A stretch of 64,000 bases of DNA. Origin: Solwaraspora sp. WMMD406 (lineage in GTDB: Bacteria > Actinomycetota > Actinomycetes > Mycobacteriales > Micromonosporaceae). Position numbers and translations under genes: made by a program. Below the pieces are notes generated by a model that ran no database searches, was not told the DNA's origin, and worked only from the letters and a program-made list of their open reading frames with translations. Numbering within the stretch: position 1 is the first letter of the stretch; each line of letters opens with the position of its first letter. Positions 1 to 8,344 of the stretch are shown piece by piece. The stretch covers positions 3,906,001 through 3,970,000 of the forward strand of contig NZ_JARUBF010000001.1 in NCBI RefSeq assembly GCF_029626025.1, given 5' to 3'.

Positions 1-185
1 GTCCAGGTGTTCTTGATCGCGTCACGGAACCGGTCGAAGAACCGTGGATACCGCATCGGTCGCAGGGTCAGGTCCATGCCGGGGTCGAGCAGCAGGTGCC
101 GCTCGCCCGGGGCGGCACCGGCGGCGGCACCCGCGGTGGTACGGGCGTCGGAGGCAGCGGTACGGGTGTCGGGAATCGTGGTCAC
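1..185 (-). CDS. nrdB: Ribonucleoside-diphosphate reductase beta subunit (partial, N-terminus)
   Basis: Only the first 61 codons are inside the window; the gene runs off the left edge. Translation gives a low-complexity Ala/Thr-rich lead followed by LLLDPGMDLTLRPMRYP and FFDRFRDAIKNTW, the characteristic start of actinobacterial NrdB, the ferritin-like subunit that carries the di-iron/tyrosyl-radical cofactor of class Ia RNR. The GTG start (185-183) overlaps the nrdA stop in a GTGA arrangement, so the two subunits are probably translationally coupled and made in stoichiometric amounts. The radical-site Tyr and iron ligands lie outside the window and cannot be checked. Identification is strong because of the adjacent nrdA. 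Confidence 0.9.
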   Translation of the reverse strand, partial: MTTIPDTRTAASDARTTAGAAAGAAPGERHLLLDPGMDLTLRPMRYPRFFDRFRDAIKNTW

Positions 186-2650
186 TGGCAGGCCTCGCAG
201 CTTTCGGGGTTTTCCAGGGAGCAGGCCAGCGCGTCATCGTCGCCGACCGCGATGGTCGGGGTGACGCCCGGGGTGGCGATGGCGACGGTGGCCTGCTGGA
301 TCCGGGTCGCGGGACGCGACCGCAGGTAGTAGGTGGTCTTCAGCCCGGATTTCCAGGCGTACAGGTACATCGACGACAGCTTGCCGATGGTGGGGGCGCT
401 CATGAACAGGTTCAACGACTGCGATTGGTCGATGAACGGGGTCCGGGCGGCGGCCAGGTCGATCAGCGCCCGCTGCGGCAGCTCCCAGGCGGTACGGAAC
501 AGCTCCCGTACCTGCGGGGGAAGCTCCGCGATGCCCTGCACCGATCCCTCGGCCCGCTTGATCTGGTCGCGGATCGCCGCCGTCCACAGCCCGCGCGCCT
601 TGAGCTCGCCGACCAGGTAGGTGTTGATCTGCAGGAACTCCCCGGACATGGTCTCGCGCTTGAACAGGTTGGACACCTGCGGCTCGATGCACTCGTAGCA
701 GCCGGCGATCGAGGCGATCGTGGCGGTCGGCGCGATCGCGACCAGCAACGAGTTCCGCAGGCCGTGCGCGGCGATCGTCGCGCGCAGCGCGGCCCATCGT
801 TGCACCTGCGCCGGCTCGGCACCCCACAGGTCCGGGTGCAGCTCGCCGCGCGCCGCCCGGGTCTCGGCGTACGCCGGATGCGGGCCGAACCGTTCGGCGA
901 GTCCGGCCGAGGTCTCCAGCGCGGTGAGGAAGATTTCCTCCTGTACGCGGGTGGACAGTTCCCGGGCCCGCGGTGAGTCGAACGGCAGTCGCAGGGTGAA
1001 GAAGGCGTCCTGCAGGCCCATCAGTCCGAGCCCGACCGGCCGCCAGCGGGGGTTCGAGGCCGCCGCCTGCGGGGCGGGGTAGTAGTTGATGTCGATGACC
1101 CGGTCGAGGAACACCACCGCCGTACGGACCGTGTCGCGCAGCTTGTCCCAGTCGACGCCGTCGGCGGTGACGTGCGCGCCGAGGTTGACCGAACCCAGGT
1201 TGCACACCGCGGTCTCGGTGTCGTCGTTGACCTCCAGGATCTCGGTGCACAGGTTCGACAGGTGGATCGTGTTGCCGGGCATCCCGGTCTGGTTGGACAG
1301 CCGGTTGGCGGCGTCCTTGAACGTCATCCAGCCGTTGCCGGTCTGCGCCAGGGTCCGCATCATCCGCCCGTACAGGTCGCGGGCCTTGACCGTGCGGACC
1401 GCCTTCTTCTCCGCCGCGCGGTACGCCTCGTCGAACGCCTCACCGAACAGGTCGGGCAGTTCGGGTGCGTCCGACGGGTCGATCAGGGACCAGTCGGCGT
1501 CGGCCTCGACCCGGCGCATGAACTCGTCGGGGATCCAGTTGGCCAGGTTGAGGTTGTGCGTACGTCGGGCGTCCTCACCGGTGTTGTCCCGCAGTTCCAG
1601 GAACTCTTCGATGTCCGGGTGCCACGGCTCCAGGTAGACGCAGGCCGCGCCCTTGCGCCGGCCGCCCTGGTTGACCGCCGCGACCCCGGCGTCCAGGGTC
1701 TTGAGGAACGGGACGATCCCGTTGGACCGACCGTTGGTGCCCCGGATCAACGCGCCGCGTCCGCGCACCCGGGACCAGGAGATGCCGATTCCGCCGGAGA
1801 ACTTCGACAGTCGCGCCACCTGGTGGTACCGCTCGTAGATCGAGTCCAGTTCGTCGCGGGGCGAGTCGACCAGGAAGCAGGACGACATCTGGGTGTGCCG
1901 GGTGCCGGAGTTGAACAGGGTGGGCGAGCTCGGCAGGTAGGCCAGGCTGGACATCAGCCGGTAGAAGCCGATCGCGTCGCCCGGTGTCTGGGACAGCCCG
2001 CAGGCCACCCGGAGCAGCCAGTACTGCGGGGTCTCGACCACCAGCCGGGACTGCGGATGCCGCAGTAGATATCGGTCGGCGACGGTCCGTAATCCGAAGT
2101 ACTCGAAGCGTCGGTCGCCGTCGAGGTCGATGGCATCGTCGAGCTTACGGGCGTGGCGGGCCACGAACGCCGCGGTGTCGTCGCCGACCAGTCCGAGGCC
2201 GTGGGCGTAGCGGATCGACTGGCTGAAGCTGGCGACGCCCTGTCCCCGGACTTCCTTGTCCACGAACGCGGCCAGCAGCCGGGCGGCGAGTTTCGAGTAC
2301 TGCGGCTCCTCGCCGATCAGCTCGGCGGCCGTCTGGATCGAGAGTTTGTCCAGCTCGGCGGTGGTGGCTCCGTCGTACAGTCCGCTGATCGTCTTGGTCG
2401 CGACCCGGAGTGGGTCGACCTCGTCGAGGTCGGCGACCCACCGCTCCACCGCCTTGACGATCTTGTTGACGTCGACCGGTTCGGTGTCGCCGTCGCGCTT
2501 GCGGACCCGCATCGCGGGCCGGCGCTGCTCGTGCGGGCGCTGCTCGTGCGGGCGCTGCTCGTGCGGGCGCTGCTCCGCCGTGCGCTGCTCCGCCGTGGGC
2601 CGCTCCGTGACGGCTCCGTCCGCAGTGGCCTGTTCGGCTGTCGCGGTCAT
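182..2650 (-). CDS. nrdA: Ribonucleoside-diphosphate reductase alpha subunit, class Ia
   Basis: 822 residues; reduces ribonucleoside diphosphates to deoxyribonucleotides in the cytoplasm with NrdB. An N-terminal ATP-cone (about 50-140, beginning MRVRKRDGD) provides allosteric control. Visible catalytic elements are SSCFLVDS (redox Cys), NLCTEI (radical Cys flanked by Asn and Glu), AVCNLGSVNL (second redox Cys), the radical-transfer segment YAWKSGLKTTYYLR with its double Tyr, and a C-terminal CEAC tail that receives electrons from thioredoxin. The ATG at 2650 is chosen because GAGGAGGGG lies just upstream; an open frame reaches 2902 but would run through the riboswitch. Residues about 10-40 are a run of five-residue repeats of the R/P-x-x-E-Q type, encoded by a 15-bp tandem repeat, probably a flexible extension. 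Control is likely by B12 (riboswitch) and NrdR. Confidence 0.96.
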   Translation of the reverse strand: MTATAEQATADGAVTERPTAEQRTAEQRPHEQRPHEQRPHEQRRPAMRVRKRDGDTEPVDVNKIVKAVERWVADLDEVDPLRVATKTISGLYDGATTAELDKLSIQTAAELIGEEPQYSKLAARLLAAFVDKEVRGQGVASFSQSIRYAHGLGLVGDDTAAFVARHARKLDDAIDLDGDRRFEYFGLRTVADRYLLRHPQSRLVVETPQYWLLRVACGLSQTPGDAIGFYRLMSSLAYLPSSPTLFNSGTRHTQMSSCFLVDSPRDELDSIYERYHQVARLSKFSGGIGISWSRVRGRGALIRGTNGRSNGIVPFLKTLDAGVAAVNQGGRRKGAACVYLEPWHPDIEEFLELRDNTGEDARRTHNLNLANWIPDEFMRRVEADADWSLIDPSDAPELPDLFGEAFDEAYRAAEKKAVRTVKARDLYGRMMRTLAQTGNGWMTFKDAANRLSNQTGMPGNTIHLSNLCTEILEVNDDTETAVCNLGSVNLGAHVTADGVDWDKLRDTVRTAVVFLDRVIDINYYPAPQAAASNPRWRPVGLGLMGLQDAFFTLRLPFDSPRARELSTRVQEEIFLTALETSAGLAERFGPHPAYAETRAARGELHPDLWGAEPAQVQRWAALRATIAAHGLRNSLLVAIAPTATIASIAGCYECIEPQVSNLFKRETMSGEFLQINTYLVGELKARGLWTAAIRDQIKRAEGSVQGIAELPPQVRELFRTAWELPQRALIDLAAARTPFIDQSQSLNLFMSAPTIGKLSSMYLYAWKSGLKTTYYLRSRPATRIQQATVAIATPGVTPTIAVGDDDALACSLENPESCEACQ
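2521..2595. repeat. 15-bp tandem repeat inside nrdA 5' end
   Basis: Three exact copies of a 15-bp unit (2521-2565) and two diverged copies (to 2595), encoding RPHEQ/RTAEQ-type pentapeptides in the N-terminal extension of NrdA before the ATP-cone. Copy number could vary between strains by slippage. Confidence 0.9.
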
Positions 2651-2774
2651 GTCCCCCTCCTCACACCGATCGACAGGTCGACGGGCGCGCAGGGGGAGAC
2701 GCCACCGGTCGCCCTCGGCAGGTCTGCCGACGGGCCCGGCTGATGGCGTCGGCCGTCCCGCGCGGCCTCCGACC

Positions 2775-2795
2775 GCCGCACGCGGCGCGTGCGGC
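2775..2795 (-). terminator. GC hairpin directly after the riboswitch (probable expression platform)
   Basis: Perfect inverted repeat with 9-bp arms GCCGCACGC and GCGTGCGGC around a 3-base loop, immediately downstream of the cobalamin aptamer in the nrdA leader. The position suits a transcription attenuator. There is no U-tract, so regulation could instead act on translation or through Rho. The role is inferred from position. Confidence 0.45.
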
Positions 2796-2797
2796 GC

Positions 2798-2960
2798 GCT
2801 GGCAGGTCTTCGGACTCGTGGGCGTGACCCGACTGGTCGCCTACTGGCCGTCGCTTCCCAGACCTTGCGGTCCAGTGCTTCGTTGACGGCGGTCGTTCCC
2901 ACTCACCGCTGCGGGGCAGTCCCGGATTCGCACCGGGTTCCCTGTTGCCTCGACCGCGTG
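2798..2960 (-). ncRNA. Cobalamin (B12) riboswitch aptamer upstream of nrdA
   Basis: Read on the minus strand the leader contains the conserved B12-aptamer blocks in order: CAGGGAACCCGGTGCGAATCC, then GGACTGCCC with CGCAGCGGTGAGTGGGAA, then GACGGCCAGTAGG and finally AGTCCGAAGACCTGCC. In Streptomyces coelicolor a B12 riboswitch represses the class Ia nrdABS operon when cobalamin is available, because a B12-dependent class II enzyme (NrdJ) then suffices. The same logic is inferred here. No nrdJ is in the window. Confidence 0.9.
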
Positions 2961-2987
2961 CGACGGCGGTCGAACCAGCTGCGGGAG

Positions 2988-3035
2988 ACACCATATCTGG
3001 GTCTGGTGGTTCTTGTACAACACCAGATGCTGTGT
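2988..3035 (-). promoter_or_regulatory. Two tandem NrdR boxes
   Basis: Two 16-bp elements starting at 2988 (ACACCATATCTGGGTC) and 3020 (ACACCAGATGCTGTGT) each match the NrdR consensus acaCwAtATaTwgtgt at about 12 of 16 positions. Their starts are 32 bp apart, three helical turns, which is the spacing seen for paired NrdR boxes in Streptomyces nrd promoters. NrdR is the ATP/dATP-sensing repressor of RNR genes. The promoter of nrdA is expected here, upstream of the riboswitch; I could not assign a clear -10. Confidence 0.75.
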
Positions 3036-3089
3036 CGCGTGGTGACGGGCGAGATGGTGGCCGCGCGGTGGGACGAGACGACCCCGGGG

Positions 3090-3126
3090 GATCTTTTGTT
3101 TAATTGGGCGAAAGATCGTAACGATC
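3090..3126. promoter_or_regulatory. Nested palindromes in an AT-rich stretch upstream of the 3269 gene
   Basis: GATCTTT (3090-3096) and AAAGATC (3111-3117) form a 7-bp inverted repeat, and GATCGTAACGATC (3114-3126) is a perfect odd palindrome. They lie in the most AT-rich part of the nrdA/3269 divergent intergenic region, so they are a plausible operator/promoter for the secreted-protein gene. No regulator can be assigned. Confidence 0.45.
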
Positions 3127-3268
3127 ACTCAGAAGATCTTGCTACTTCGACGAATGTGGCCCATGATGTGCCGCAGCTGTGATCGAGGATCATCTCGTCC
3201 CCCGAGCAGGTGCACCCCCTCGGCGATGGTTCCGACCGCGGCCCCACCGCACCGCCGAAGGGGAAGGT

Positions 3269-6265
3269 ATGTCTCCACACTCACCACGTACTCGCCGTCC
3301 ACTCACGTTCCTCGCCACCGCCACCATGCTCGGTTCGCTGGCCGCCGTCGCCGGGTCCGCTCCCGCCGCCGCCCAGGCGGCGGAACTCCCGCCACAGGAG
3401 CCGGGCGTCACCTTGCGTACCTACGACGTCCGGGTCCCGCTGTCCGAGATCTGCACCCTCAAGCCCGGACAGACACCGAACGTCGACAAGCTGATGCCGG
3501 TCGTCGACTGGTCCAGCGCCGACAACTTCGGGTTCGAGGACAACTTCGTCACGCACGCCCTCGCCAACCTGCACATCGCCACCGCCGGGACCTACACCTT
3601 CCGGCTGACCAGCGACGACGGTTCCCGGCTCTACATCGACGACGCGGTCGTGGTCGACCACGACGGCCTGCACGGTGCCACCGACATGGACGGTGCCGTC
3701 ACGTTGACCGAAGGCCACCACGCGCTGCGGGTCGAATACTTCGAAGCCGGCGGCGGCCAGCAGCTCACCCTGTCCTGGCAGCCGCCGGGCGCGGCGGACT
3801 TCGTCGTCGTACCCACCTCGGTGCTGAGCACCGACGCTGGCGTGGTCCGGGTGACCGCACCGGGCCGCAAGGAGTGCCAGGGCGTCACCGACACCCCCGG
3901 AGACGGGCTTCCGCTGGACGGCGTGCACCCCGACTACACCCTGACCGACCTGCGTCCGGACGGTTTCCAACCACAGGTGTCCGGGATGGACTGGACCGCC
4001 GACGGTCGGCTGGTCATCGCCACCTGGGGCGGCAGCGAGCAGTTCAGCGGCGAGGTGTACATCGTCGAGAACGTGACCGGGGAGACCGGCCCCGACCAGG
4101 TCACCTACAAGCGCATCGCCAGCGGTTTGAACGAGCCGATGGGTGTGGCCGTCGTCGACGGCGTTATCTACGTGTCGCAGAAGCACGAGCTCACCGAACT
4201 GCGCGACACCAACGGTGACGAGGTCGCCGACGAACAGCGGACCGTCGCCAGGTGGCCGTACGGCGGCAACTTCCACGAGTTCGCCTTCGGCCTGCTCTAC
4301 AAGGGGGGCAACTTCTACCTCAACCTGTCGGTCGCCATCGACTACGGCGGCGCGACGACCAACCCGCAGCCGGTGGCCAACCGGGGGACCAGTGTCGTGG
4401 TGAACCGACGCACCGGCGCGGTCAGCTACGTCGCTGGTGGACTGCGTACCCCCAACGGCATCGGCTGGGGTCCGGAGCAGGAGCTGTTCGTCACCGACAA
4501 CCAAGGTGGCTACCTGCCGGCCAGCAAGCTGGTGCACATCGAGTCCGACCGGTTCTTCAACCACTACACCAACCCCGCCGGGCCGTACGACGCCAACCCG
4601 GTCACTCAGCCCGCCCTCTGGCTGCCGCAGAACGAGATCGCCAACTCGCCCAGCACTCCGGTGCTGCTCAAGAAGGGCCCGTACCGGGGTCAGTTCCTGA
4701 TCGGCGACGTCACCTACGGCGGGCTGCAGCGGGCGTACCTGGAGAAGGTGAAGGACCAGTACCAGGGCGCGGTGTTCCGGCACACCCAGGGCCTGGAGGC
4801 CGGTGTCAACCGGGTCACCCTCGGTCCGGACGGCGCCATCTACGTCGGTGGGCTCGGCGCCGACGGCAACTGGGGTCAGCCCGGCAAGCTGCGGTACGGC
4901 CTGCAGAAGCTCACCCCGAACGACAACCGTACGTTCGACATGAAGTCGATGAGCGCCACCCCGAACGGGTTCAAGATCGAGTACACCCGGCCGTTGTCCA
5001 CCGAGACGATCCAGGACATCGCCGGGCGCTACCAGGTCGAGCAGTGGCGCTACGCGCCGACCCCGACGTACGGCGGCCCGAAGGTCGACGAGGAGTCCCT
5101 GAGCGTCAGCGCGGTCAAGGTCTCCAACGACCGTCGGACGGTCTGGCTGACCATCGACGGACTGCAGCAAGGTCGGGTGGTGCACCTGCGCTCGCCTCGG
5201 TCGTTCACCGCGTCAAACGGCGAACAGCTGTGGAGCACCGAAGCCTGGTACACCCTCAACGCCATTCCCGGCGTCCAGCCCGACCGGGTCTTCTACGAGG
5301 CCGAGGAGGGCCACCGCCAGGGCAGTGCCCGGGTCGACACCGAGCACGTCGGTTTCTCCGGGGTCGGTTTCGTCGCCGGGTTCGGCGACCTCAACGCTTC
5401 GACGACCGTGCACGTGGACGTGAAGCGCAACGGCGAGTACGAGGTGGGGCTGCGCTACAGCAACGGTCCCAACCCGTTCTCCGGCGACAAGACCGTCAGC
5501 GTCTACGTCAACGGCGCCAAGGTGCGTCAGACGGTCCTGCCGTCCACCGTCACGTGGAAGGAGTGGGCCACCAAGACCGAGCTGTTGACGTTGCGTAAGG
5601 GTGTCAACGCCATCGAGTACCGGGTGGAGACCGGCGACACCGGACACGTCAACCTGGATCTCGTGACCGTGCGTCAACCGGGCGAACGGATCGTGCTGTT
5701 CGACGGTGGCAACCTGGCGGAGTGGCAGCACACCGACGGGCGTTCGGCGAGTTGGCCGCGACTGGGCGACGGAGTCATGGAGGTCTGCTGCGGCGACCTG
5801 CGTACCCGTCAGGCGTTCGGTGACTTCCGGTTGCACGTCGAGTTCAAGGTGCCGCAGCTGCCAGCGGACGTGACCGGGCAGAACCGTGGCAACAGCGGCG
5901 TCTACCTGCAGGAACGCTACGAGATCCAGATCCTCGACTCGTACGGTGACCCGACGCTGGACACCAACGAGGCCGGTGCGATCTATCTGCAGAAGGCGCC
6001 GGACGTCAACGCCGCGCGACCGGCGGACACCTGGCAGACGTACGACATCACCTACCGCGCGGCCCGTTACGACAACGCCGGCACCAAGACCGAAGACGCC
6101 CGGGTGACGCTGGTCTGGAACGGCGTGACCGTTCACGACGACGTCGCGATCACCGGTCCGACCGGCGGGAACATCCCCGAGGGTCCGGCCACGGGGTCGA
6201 TCCGGCTGCAGGATCACCAGAACGCCGTGCAGTACCGCAACATCTGGATCGAGCCGCTGAGCTGA
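3269..6265 (+). CDS. Secreted PA14 / sugar-dehydrogenase-like propeller / CBM / DUF1080 (3-keto-disaccharide hydrolase) protein
   Basis: 998 residues, exported. The ATG at 3269 follows GGGGAAGG and gives a Sec signal peptide (Arg-rich start, hydrophobic TFLATATMLGSLAAVAG, AAAQA cleavage). Domains in order: PA14-like beta-barrel about 30-175 (YTFRLTSDDGSRLYIDD); a glucose/sorbosone-dehydrogenase-type beta-propeller about 205-560 (GMDWTADGRLVIATWGG, GLRTPNGIGWGP); a CBM6/35-like module about 670-800 (EAEEG start); and a C-terminal DUF1080/3-keto-disaccharide hydrolase jelly-roll about 805-998 (GNSGVYLQERYEIQILDSYG). The combination suggests extracellular binding and oxidation or cleavage of a glycan or glycoside. 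Substrate and any cofactor are unknown. It stands alone between nrdA and a terminator hairpin. Confidence 0.85.
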   Translation: MSPHSPRTRRPLTFLATATMLGSLAAVAGSAPAAAQAAELPPQEPGVTLRTYDVRVPLSEICTLKPGQTPNVDKLMPVVDWSSADNFGFEDNFVTHALANLHIATAGTYTFRLTSDDGSRLYIDDAVVVDHDGLHGATDMDGAVTLTEGHHALRVEYFEAGGGQQLTLSWQPPGAADFVVVPTSVLSTDAGVVRVTAPGRKECQGVTDTPGDGLPLDGVHPDYTLTDLRPDGFQPQVSGMDWTADGRLVIATWGGSEQFSGEVYIVENVTGETGPDQVTYKRIASGLNEPMGVAVVDGVIYVSQKHELTELRDTNGDEVADEQRTVARWPYGGNFHEFAFGLLYKGGNFYLNLSVAIDYGGATTNPQPVANRGTSVVVNRRTGAVSYVAGGLRTPNGIGWGPEQELFVTDNQGGYLPASKLVHIESDRFFNHYTNPAGPYDANPVTQPALWLPQNEIANSPSTPVLLKKGPYRGQFLIGDVTYGGLQRAYLEKVKDQYQGAVFRHTQGLEAGVNRVTLGPDGAIYVGGLGADGNWGQPGKLRYGLQKLTPNDNRTFDMKSMSATPNGFKIEYTRPLSTETIQDIAGRYQVEQWRYAPTPTYGGPKVDEESLSVSAVKVSNDRRTVWLTIDGLQQGRVVHLRSPRSFTASNGEQLWSTEAWYTLNAIPGVQPDRVFYEAEEGHRQGSARVDTEHVGFSGVGFVAGFGDLNASTTVHVDVKRNGEYEVGLRYSNGPNPFSGDKTVSVYVNGAKVRQTVLPSTVTWKEWATKTELLTLRKGVNAIEYRVETGDTGHVNLDLVTVRQPGERIVLFDGGNLAEWQHTDGRSASWPRLGDGVMEVCCGDLRTRQAFGDFRLHVEFKVPQLPADVTGQNRGNSGVYLQERYEIQILDSYGDPTLDTNEAGAIYLQKAPDVNAARPADTWQTYDITYRAARYDNAGTKTEDARVTLVWNGVTVHDDVAITGPTGGNIPEGPATGSIRLQDHQNAVQYRNIWIEPLS

Positions 6266-6272
6266 TCCGTCC

Positions 6273-6314
6273 GGCGGTGGTGGTGGACCGGGGGACCGGC
6301 CCACCACCACCGCC
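6273..6314 (+). terminator. Stem-loop terminator after the secreted protein gene
   Basis: Perfect 14-bp inverted repeat (GGCGGTGGTGGTGG / CCACCACCACCGCC) with a 14-base loop, starting 7 bases after the stop codon. There is no U-tract, as is common in high-GC actinobacteria. Confidence 0.75.
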
Positions 6315-6369
6315 GCAGCGACGGTCCATCGCGATATTCAATCTATTCGTGACGGGCGACGCGGAATTG

Positions 6370-6402
6370 TTGACATTGGGAGCCATGGTGGTTGACCATG
6401 GC
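6370..6402 (+). promoter_or_regulatory. Promoter -35 and palindromic operator ahead of the ABC importer operon
   Basis: TTGACA at 6370-6375 is followed by an 8-bp inverted repeat GCCATGGT-ggttg-ACCATGGC (6382-6402) that would cover the expected -10 region. It is about 105 bp ahead of the solute-binding-protein start. A repressor site is likely; the PaaX-family regulator downstream is the obvious candidate, by proximity only. Confidence 0.5.
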
Positions 6403-6506
6403 CGGACGGCGGGGTGACCACGCTCACACCGAAACGCACCTGCACTCTGTGTGCACCCGCCGGGATTGACGCACCCCACGATTCCCGTCCCGGAAGGGCC
6501 TCGTCA

Positions 6507-7478
6507 ATGAAGAAGACCCTCACCCTAGGGTTGATCGCCACCATGGCGATCGCCCTGACCGCCTGCACCGACTCGGACGCGACCCCGACCGACCAAATCG
6601 ACGGCGAACTGCGTCAGGTCCGCGTCGCGGCGCTGCCGATCACCGAAACCGCCGCGTTGTGGGGCGGCATCGAGGCCGGCATCTTCGCCGAGCGCGGACT
6701 CGCGGTCGACGTGCTACCCGCGCAGGGTGGCGCCCAGGCGATCCCCGCCCTGATCAACGGCGACATCGACTTCGCCATCGGCCAGCCGTTCGGTCCGTTC
6801 CGCGCCGACCTGCAGGATCTCGGCGTCGTCCTGATCGGCAACTACGCCTCCTCCTACGCCGAGGGCGACGACATCAACGCCGTCGTGGCGTCGGCCCGGT
6901 CCGGCATCACCCGCCCCGCCGAACTCGCCGGTCGCCGGGTGGCGGTCAACAGCCTCGGCGCCGCCGGTGACGTGACGATCATGGCGGCGGTGGAACAGGA
7001 CGGCGGTGACCCGAGCACGATCCAGTTCGTCGAGGTCGCCTTCCCCGACGTTCCCGCCCAACTGGAAGCCGACAACATCGACGCCGCCTGGGTACCGGAG
7101 CCGTTCGTCACCCAGCTGCGCGGTCGCGGCGACGTCCTCGTCGTCGAGCCCTACCAGGCCGTCATCCCCGGCCTGGCCACCCTGACGACGATCACCACCG
7201 CCGAACGCCTCGAATCCGACGCCGACCTGATCGCCGACTTCTCCGCCGCGATGGAGGAGACCCTCCAATGGGCGCGGGATCCCGCCAACGAGGCGGACGT
7301 GCGTCAGTCGATCAAGGACAACCTGGAACTGCCCGAGGCGGTCGCCGACTCGGTGCGGTTGCCGGAGTTCGGTTGGGAAATCGACCGGGCGAGCCTGGAA
7401 ACGCTAGCGACGCTCGCCACGGACTACGCCGTACTGGAGCAGCAGCCGGACTTCGACCGCCTCATCCAGCAGCAGTAG
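6507..7478 (+). CDS. ABC transporter solute-binding lipoprotein (SsuA/NMT1-like)
   Basis: 323 residues. The ATG at 6507 after GGAAGGG gives MKKT, a short hydrophobic stretch and the lipobox LTAC, so the protein is anchored to the outer face of the membrane. The fold markers are those of the nitrate/sulfonate/taurine-binding group (EAGIFAERGLAVDVLPAQGG, then a GDIDFAIGQ segment and a PAELAGRRVAVNS hinge segment). It captures the ligand for the two permeases and ATPase that follow. Neighbouring catabolic genes suggest an aromatic or organic-acid ligand rather than sulfonate; this is inference. A strong stem-loop separates it from the permease gene, which would allow excess binding protein to be made. 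Confidence 0.9.
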   Translation: MKKTLTLGLIATMAIALTACTDSDATPTDQIDGELRQVRVAALPITETAALWGGIEAGIFAERGLAVDVLPAQGGAQAIPALINGDIDFAIGQPFGPFRADLQDLGVVLIGNYASSYAEGDDINAVVASARSGITRPAELAGRRVAVNSLGAAGDVTIMAAVEQDGGDPSTIQFVEVAFPDVPAQLEADNIDAAWVPEPFVTQLRGRGDVLVVEPYQAVIPGLATLTTITTAERLESDADLIADFSAAMEETLQWARDPANEADVRQSIKDNLELPEAVADSVRLPEFGWEIDRASLETLATLATDYAVLEQQPDFDRLIQQQ

Positions 7479-7483
7479 CGGTG

Positions 7484-7526
7484 CGGTCCGGCCCGCCGCG
7501 CCGATACGGCGCGGCGGGCCGGACCG
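7484..7526 (+). terminator. Very stable intercistronic hairpin after the binding-protein gene
   Basis: Perfect 19-bp arms with a 5-base loop (gatac) begin 6 bases after the stop codon and end 17 bases before the permease start. Similar hairpins behind binding-protein genes in other ABC operons stabilise the upstream message or act as partial terminators, giving more binding protein than permease. Confidence 0.75.
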
Positions 7527-7543
7527 CCGACCACGGGAGCGAC

Positions 7544-8344
7544 ATGCACGTTTCGTCCATCCGGCGTCCCCGGTCACCGCGCAAAGTGGTGCTGGGCGCC
7601 GTCGGACTGACCGGGTTCCTGATCGTCTGGCAGCTGATCCCGACCCTCGGCCTGGTGAACTCGCAATACCTGCCGTACGTCACCGATGTGCTCGGACGAC
7701 TCGTCGAAGAGTTCCGTGACCTGGCCTTCTGGCGTCGACTCGGATCCACCATGACCGCCTGGGCGATCGGGCTGGGCGTGGCCACGGTCGCGGCGGTCGC
7801 GCTCGGCACGCTCGTCGGCTTGGTGCCGGTCCTGCGCCGGGCCACCCACACGATGGTCGAGTTCCTGCGGCCGATTCCGTCGGTCGCCCTCATCCCGCTG
7901 GCCGTACTGCTGTTCGGCATCCAGCTGCAAGCGGCTCTGGTCATCATCATCTACGCCTCGTTCTGGCAGGTGTTCGTGCAGATGATCTACGGCGTCGCCG
8001 ACGTCGACACGGTCGCCCGCGACACCGCGCGCAGCTTCGACCTCACCCACCGGGAACGCCTGGTCTACCTGGTGCTGCCGACCGCACTGCCGTACCTGAT
8101 GACCGGGGTCCGGCTGGCCGCAGCGGTCGCGCTCATCCTGGCCATCACCGCCGAGATGGTGATCGGCAACCCCGGCCTCGGCCGCATGATCGAGTTGTCC
8201 CGCTCCGCCGGCGACGCCGTCGGGCTCTACGCCTTCGTCGTGGTCACCGGCCTGCTCGGCCTCAGCGTTAACCTGGTCTTCCGGTTCATCGAGCGCCGGA
8301 CGCTGTCCTGGCACCAGTCGGTACGGGGAGAGGAGGCCCGGTGA
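7544..8344 (+). CDS. ABC transporter permease (SsuC type), subunit 1
   Basis: 266 residues with about six membrane helices (for example VVLGAVGLTGFLIVWQLI, ATVAAVALGTLVGLV, LYAFVVVTGLLGLSVNLVF). The cytoplasmic EAA-like coupling loop is DTARSFDLTHRERLVYLVLP, a form typical of nitrate/taurine/sulfonate permeases. The ATG at 7544 is preceded by GGGAG. Its stop overlaps the GTG start of the second permease, so the pair is translationally coupled and probably forms a heterodimeric channel. Confidence 0.9.
   Translation: MHVSSIRRPRSPRKVVLGAVGLTGFLIVWQLIPTLGLVNSQYLPYVTDVLGRLVEEFRDLAFWRRLGSTMTAWAIGLGVATVAAVALGTLVGLVPVLRRATHTMVEFLRPIPSVALIPLAVLLFGIQLQAALVIIIYASFWQVFVQMIYGVADVDTVARDTARSFDLTHRERLVYLVLPTALPYLMTGVRLAAAVALILAITAEMVIGNPGLGRMIELSRSAGDAVGLYAFVVVTGLLGLSVNLVFRFIERRTLSWHQSVRGEEAR

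Noticed and set aside
2651-2902. Upstream extension of nrdA to a start at 2902
   Set aside because: It would translate the riboswitch aptamer; the ATG at 2650 has a strong ribosome site and matches family length.
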